From Chitinophaga solisilvae (lineage in GTDB: Bacteria > Bacteroidota > Bacteroidia > Chitinophagales > Chitinophagaceae), in the NCBI RefSeq assembly GCF_009928525.1, contig NZ_JAABOK010000023.1, positions 1-64,000 of the forward strand: DNA of 64,000 bases. The letters run 5' to 3'. Position numbers and translations under genes: made by a program. How positions within the stretch are numbered: position 1 is the stretch's first letter; the number at the start of each line of letters is the position of its first letter. This document shows, one piece after another, positions 61,574 to 64,000 of this stretch. The notes beneath the pieces were generated by a model that had not been told where the DNA came from, searched no databases, and saw only the letters and a program-made list of their open reading frames with translations.

Positions 61574-64000
61574 TTACCATCCATTCCTGGCCAGCCAAGT
61601 GTCGAGTTCTCTGGTACCTTCTCCTATCATTACCTGAGTAGGGCCTGCACCATGATAGTCCCATGATTCCAGTACTACCGGCGCAGCAACACCTCCGGAA
61701 AAAGCCATCATCGCATCATCTACCAGCCCTCCTGCTACGCCCAGGGCGAAAACACCGAGATATGTTGGTATTTTTGAAATGGTATCACCTCTGACACTAT
61801 CGAAGGTTTTAGCAGCTTCATTGTGTGCACCAAGTAAGGTAAGGGCTCTGCCGGCGAACTTTAATCCTTTCAAACCATAGTTAGCTGCACTATAGAGATA
61901 CCGTTTGAAGGCAGAAGGTGGTACAACCATTTCACCCGTAAGCGTTACCCTTGCATCTTCCAATCTGCTAATAGCTTCCGGAGGAATCTCTCCCTTGATT
62001 AACGCTTCCTGTTCAATAGCCTGATTCGCAAGATAAGTAGTGGCTCTTTGCCGGTCTACAGGATTTCGTTCTCTAAATTCCTTCACCATTTCCTTTAATT
62101 CCTTATTACGCGTTATTTCTACTGATTCAGGTAAAGCATCGGCGTTAATCAGATAAAGTGTCCCGTAAATATTCAACTCTCCCTTAGCCGCACCTGTCAG
62201 ATTCTCAGAAACAGCGATATAAGCACTATCCTGAAGATAGTATTGATAAACCCTTCCTGCGTAAGTTTCCGTTATCACTTCTGTCAGATTTCCAAGTGCA
62301 TGTTCAGCAGGAATGGCTATCTTAGCGGGATTTCTTGGTTTCATGCCCAATAAAGTAGGAGAAGGATTTACGAATACATGCTCAGCCAGCAGACCTCCGT
62401 CATTAACAGGTTTGGGGTGACCACTGGCTCTTACAAAAGTATCCGGTCCTGGTAATATTAATGCCTCTACTGAAAACTTCTTCACACCAGGTGGAGCCAC
62501 CAGGTTGTAGCTTTCAGGAATGGCAACACCCGCTGCAGTCGTCAACTTCGTAGCTCCTTTATGCTCATCCTCCGTTTTCACTTCATTTTTACCGGACGGA
62601 TCATACATGGACACTGGTCTATTTTTAACATAGGAATAGTAATTGATACCGGCTTGTATCCCTATCGGATCCGCGCTCAGCCACCGTCCCAGCCAGGGCA
62701 GATAATACCGCGCGCTATGATACTCCAGTCCTGTTTCTTCATCCCTTTCCATGCCGGTATAACGATAACGCTTATACGCAGATTTAATCGCTGCACTCAC
62801 TGCCTGATATGCGGTAGTACCAAACGGATGATACTCTTCATAAGAGATGACCTCCGCGGCTGCATCCAGTTCCAGGGAAGCGGAGCCTATATGGTTATGC
62901 AGCTGGTAACGCACCAGCTCCTGCTCCGTACCATCGTTCACTTCATTGCGGGTTTCTATCATCACAAACCGGTGGCCCTGATCCAGAAGGCTCAGCGTAG
63001 TCCTTCGCAGCCCGGCGTCAGCGCCGGTGTGCTTCTTATATAGTTCAAAGCCGGCCACGTATATGCGCTCTTCCTTGATGGCAGGGATAGCGCCTGCGGG
63101 AGCAGCATGGGTTGTAATTTTACGTATACGTTGCCCCTGCCCGTCGTACTGGTACCAGGTAGTTTCAGGAGTGCCGCCGTCTGTACGCCGCTGTTTCACG
63201 GTGCGGAAGACTTCTTCCTTAAAGTTCCATCCTATGTCTTCCAGGTGTGGCAGTGCTGTCATGAAGCCATGTTGTTCATGATGCGGATATTGGTAGGTAT
63301 AATTACCGGATACGGTCTGCCGCAACCTGTTACTGGCGGTATCATAAGTATAGCTGCGCGTCCAGTTGTTACCGGTGGCCTGGTGCTGCATGGTAACAAT
63401 ATTCCCGACGGCATCATAGCGGTAGCGCTGTGTGTAGTTGCGCATGGCTACGGGATCGCCCGGATGCAGGCGGCTCAGAAACGGCGCATCATTCCAGTTG
63501 TCCTGCATATCAAAAAGCAGGGCGGCATTGTTTTCTTTCCCGGAGGCTTCCAGCAGCCGGTACAGGGCATCATAGGTATAGGTGGCGGTATCCGTGATTT
63601 TTGTGTTCTGAAAAAAGGTTACCGGGATGTTACTGTCTGTTATATGCGTAATGTTTCCTGCGGCGTCGTAAGTATAGCGCCAGTCCTGCAGCGGATCGCT
63701 ATTCTGCCGTCTGGTTTCCAGCCGGTTGAGGCGGAAAGTCTCCCGGTCATAATAATAGTGCGTGATGACGTTATTGCCGTAAACAATCCTGCTGCGCTGC
63801 CTTTTCTCATTGTAGTCAACCGACCTGATATAAACGCTGGCTGCAGCAGCGCCTGCGTGCGTCACTGTTTCTCCTGCCAGCAAGCCACCTTCATTATACG
63901 CCGGTACAATGAGACTGCCGTCCGGGGCCTGCTGCCGGGTGATGCGGCCCAGTGCATCAGTTTCCGAGGCGAAGGTAAAGCTCTCCGCTTCCAGGTTTGT
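61574..64000 (-). CDS. RHS/TcC-type protein, C-terminal part, truncated by window edge
   Basis: About 808 residues are visible, and the frame stays open to base 64000, so the true start lies outside the window; a TTG at 63883 is only an internal codon. RHS repeats include DALGRITRQQAPDGSLIVPA, YTYDAAGNITHITDSN, YRYDAVGNIVTMQ and YQYDGQGQRIRK. The RHS core ends at WLGRWLSADPIGI and NYYSYVKNRPVSMYDPSGK. The last roughly 340 residues are a payload region that resembles nothing I can name; it has a helical part and a hydrophobic segment (TYLGVFALGVAGGLVDDAMM). By known Tc logic the core self-cleaves before the payload. It probably belongs to a B-C fusion or TcC that pairs with TcA-like subunit 2 immediately downstream. 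Confidence 0.88.
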   Translation of the reverse strand, partial: TNLEAESFTFASETDALGRITRQQAPDGSLIVPAYNEGGLLAGETVTHAGAAAASVYIRSVDYNEKRQRSRIVYGNNVITHYYYDRETFRLNRLETRRQNSDPLQDWRYTYDAAGNITHITDSNIPVTFFQNTKITDTATYTYDALYRLLEASGKENNAALLFDMQDNWNDAPFLSRLHPGDPVAMRNYTQRYRYDAVGNIVTMQHQATGNNWTRSYTYDTASNRLRQTVSGNYTYQYPHHEQHGFMTALPHLEDIGWNFKEEVFRTVKQRRTDGGTPETTWYQYDGQGQRIRKITTHAAPAGAIPAIKEERIYVAGFELYKKHTGADAGLRRTTLSLLDQGHRFVMIETRNEVNDGTEQELVRYQLHNHIGSASLELDAAAEVISYEEYHPFGTTAYQAVSAAIKSAYKRYRYTGMERDEETGLEYHSARYYLPWLGRWLSADPIGIQAGINYYSYVKNRPVSMYDPSGKNEVKTEDEHKGATKLTTAAGVAIPESYNLVAPPGVKKFSVEALILPGPDTFVRASGHPKPVNDGGLLAEHVFVNPSPTLLGMKPRNPAKIAIPAEHALGNLTEVITETYAGRVYQYYLQDSAYIAVSENLTGAAKGELNIYGTLYLINADALPESVEITRNKELKEMVKEFRERNPVDRQRATTYLANQAIEQEALIKGEIPPEAISRLEDARVTLTGEMVVPPSAFKRYLYSAANYGLKGLKFAGRALTLLGAHNEAAKTFDSVRGDTISKIPTYLGVFALGVAGGLVDDAMMAFSGGVAAPVVLESWDYHGAGPTQVMIGEGTRELDTWLARNGW

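Noticed and set aside
61574..63883. RHS gene starting at the TTG near 63883
   Set aside because: The same frame is open with RHS-repeat content up to base 64000, so this is an internal codon of a gene that runs off the window.

Overview
The window looks like chromosome from a Bacteroidota bacterium, most likely a Chitinophaga-type member of the Chitinophagaceae. Support comes from type IX secretion (T9SS) C-terminal sorting domains on a GH18 chitinase and on an esterase-like protein, a Y_Y_Y beta-propeller regulator with a LuxR-like HTH, a class I lanthipeptide leader of the Bacteroidota type, several matches to the Bacteroidota -7 promoter box TAnnTTTG, and moderate GC. No rRNA, tRNA, CRISPR array, transposase or integrase was recognised. 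The genus assignment is inference.

Region 1 (1-13.2 kb) is housekeeping and accessory metabolism: a siderophore-type TonB-dependent receptor, a YjbQ-family protein, a 14-TM drug exporter, an Ada-type alkylation response protein divergent from a short-chain dehydrogenase, a DUF2461 protein, two tandem paralogous small secreted proteins, a GNAT/secreted-protein pair, proline dehydrogenase, an orphan class I lanthipeptide precursor and a TetA-like exporter. Region 2 (13.2-19.7 kb) is a tight five-gene membrane/lipoprotein operon, a divergent TPR-HTH regulator and a second TetA-like exporter paralogous to the first.

Region 3 (20-26.1 kb) is a glycan-degradation locus: a GH16 beta-glucanase lipoprotein, a divergent Y_Y_Y/HTH regulator and a T9SS-exported GH18 chitinase. 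Both enzymes carry the same ENG-type beta-trefoil-like repeats, which suggests fungal or other beta-glucan/chitin substrates. Region 4 (26.1-32 kb) holds a GNAT, a MocR-type regulator with a readable promoter-operator, DUF4342, a metallophosphoesterase, a DinB-like protein and a tandem esterase-like secreted protein whose second copy has lost the nucleophile serine.

Region 5 (32.5-64 kb) is a toxin-complex (Tc, ABC toxin) island with two loci arranged tail to tail. The left locus on the + strand encodes a fused TcB-TcC protein (2427 aa), a TcA-like protein (about 3044 aa), a Hint-domain/zinc-metalloprotease protein and a zinc-ribbon protein. The right locus on the - strand encodes the C-terminal part of an RHS/TcC-type protein that runs off the window, a second TcA-like protein (about 3075 aa) with an extra N-terminal module, and a minimal nucleotidyltransferase one base downstream. 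By analogy with known Tc systems, TcA would form the pentameric injection channel and the B-C cocoon would hold the cleaved RHS C-terminal payload; the two payload regions here are unlike each other and unrecognised.

The two most unusual signals are (i) a family of very long intergenic hairpins built from ATTCGTA-like heptamers or GGTTATTT-like octamers, placed precisely at the 3' ends of genes, one of them 240 bp and running from stop codon to stop codon of two convergent genes; and (ii) the Tc island itself, with a 66-residue module inserted four times in one TcA and a Hint-metalloprotease between the two loci.
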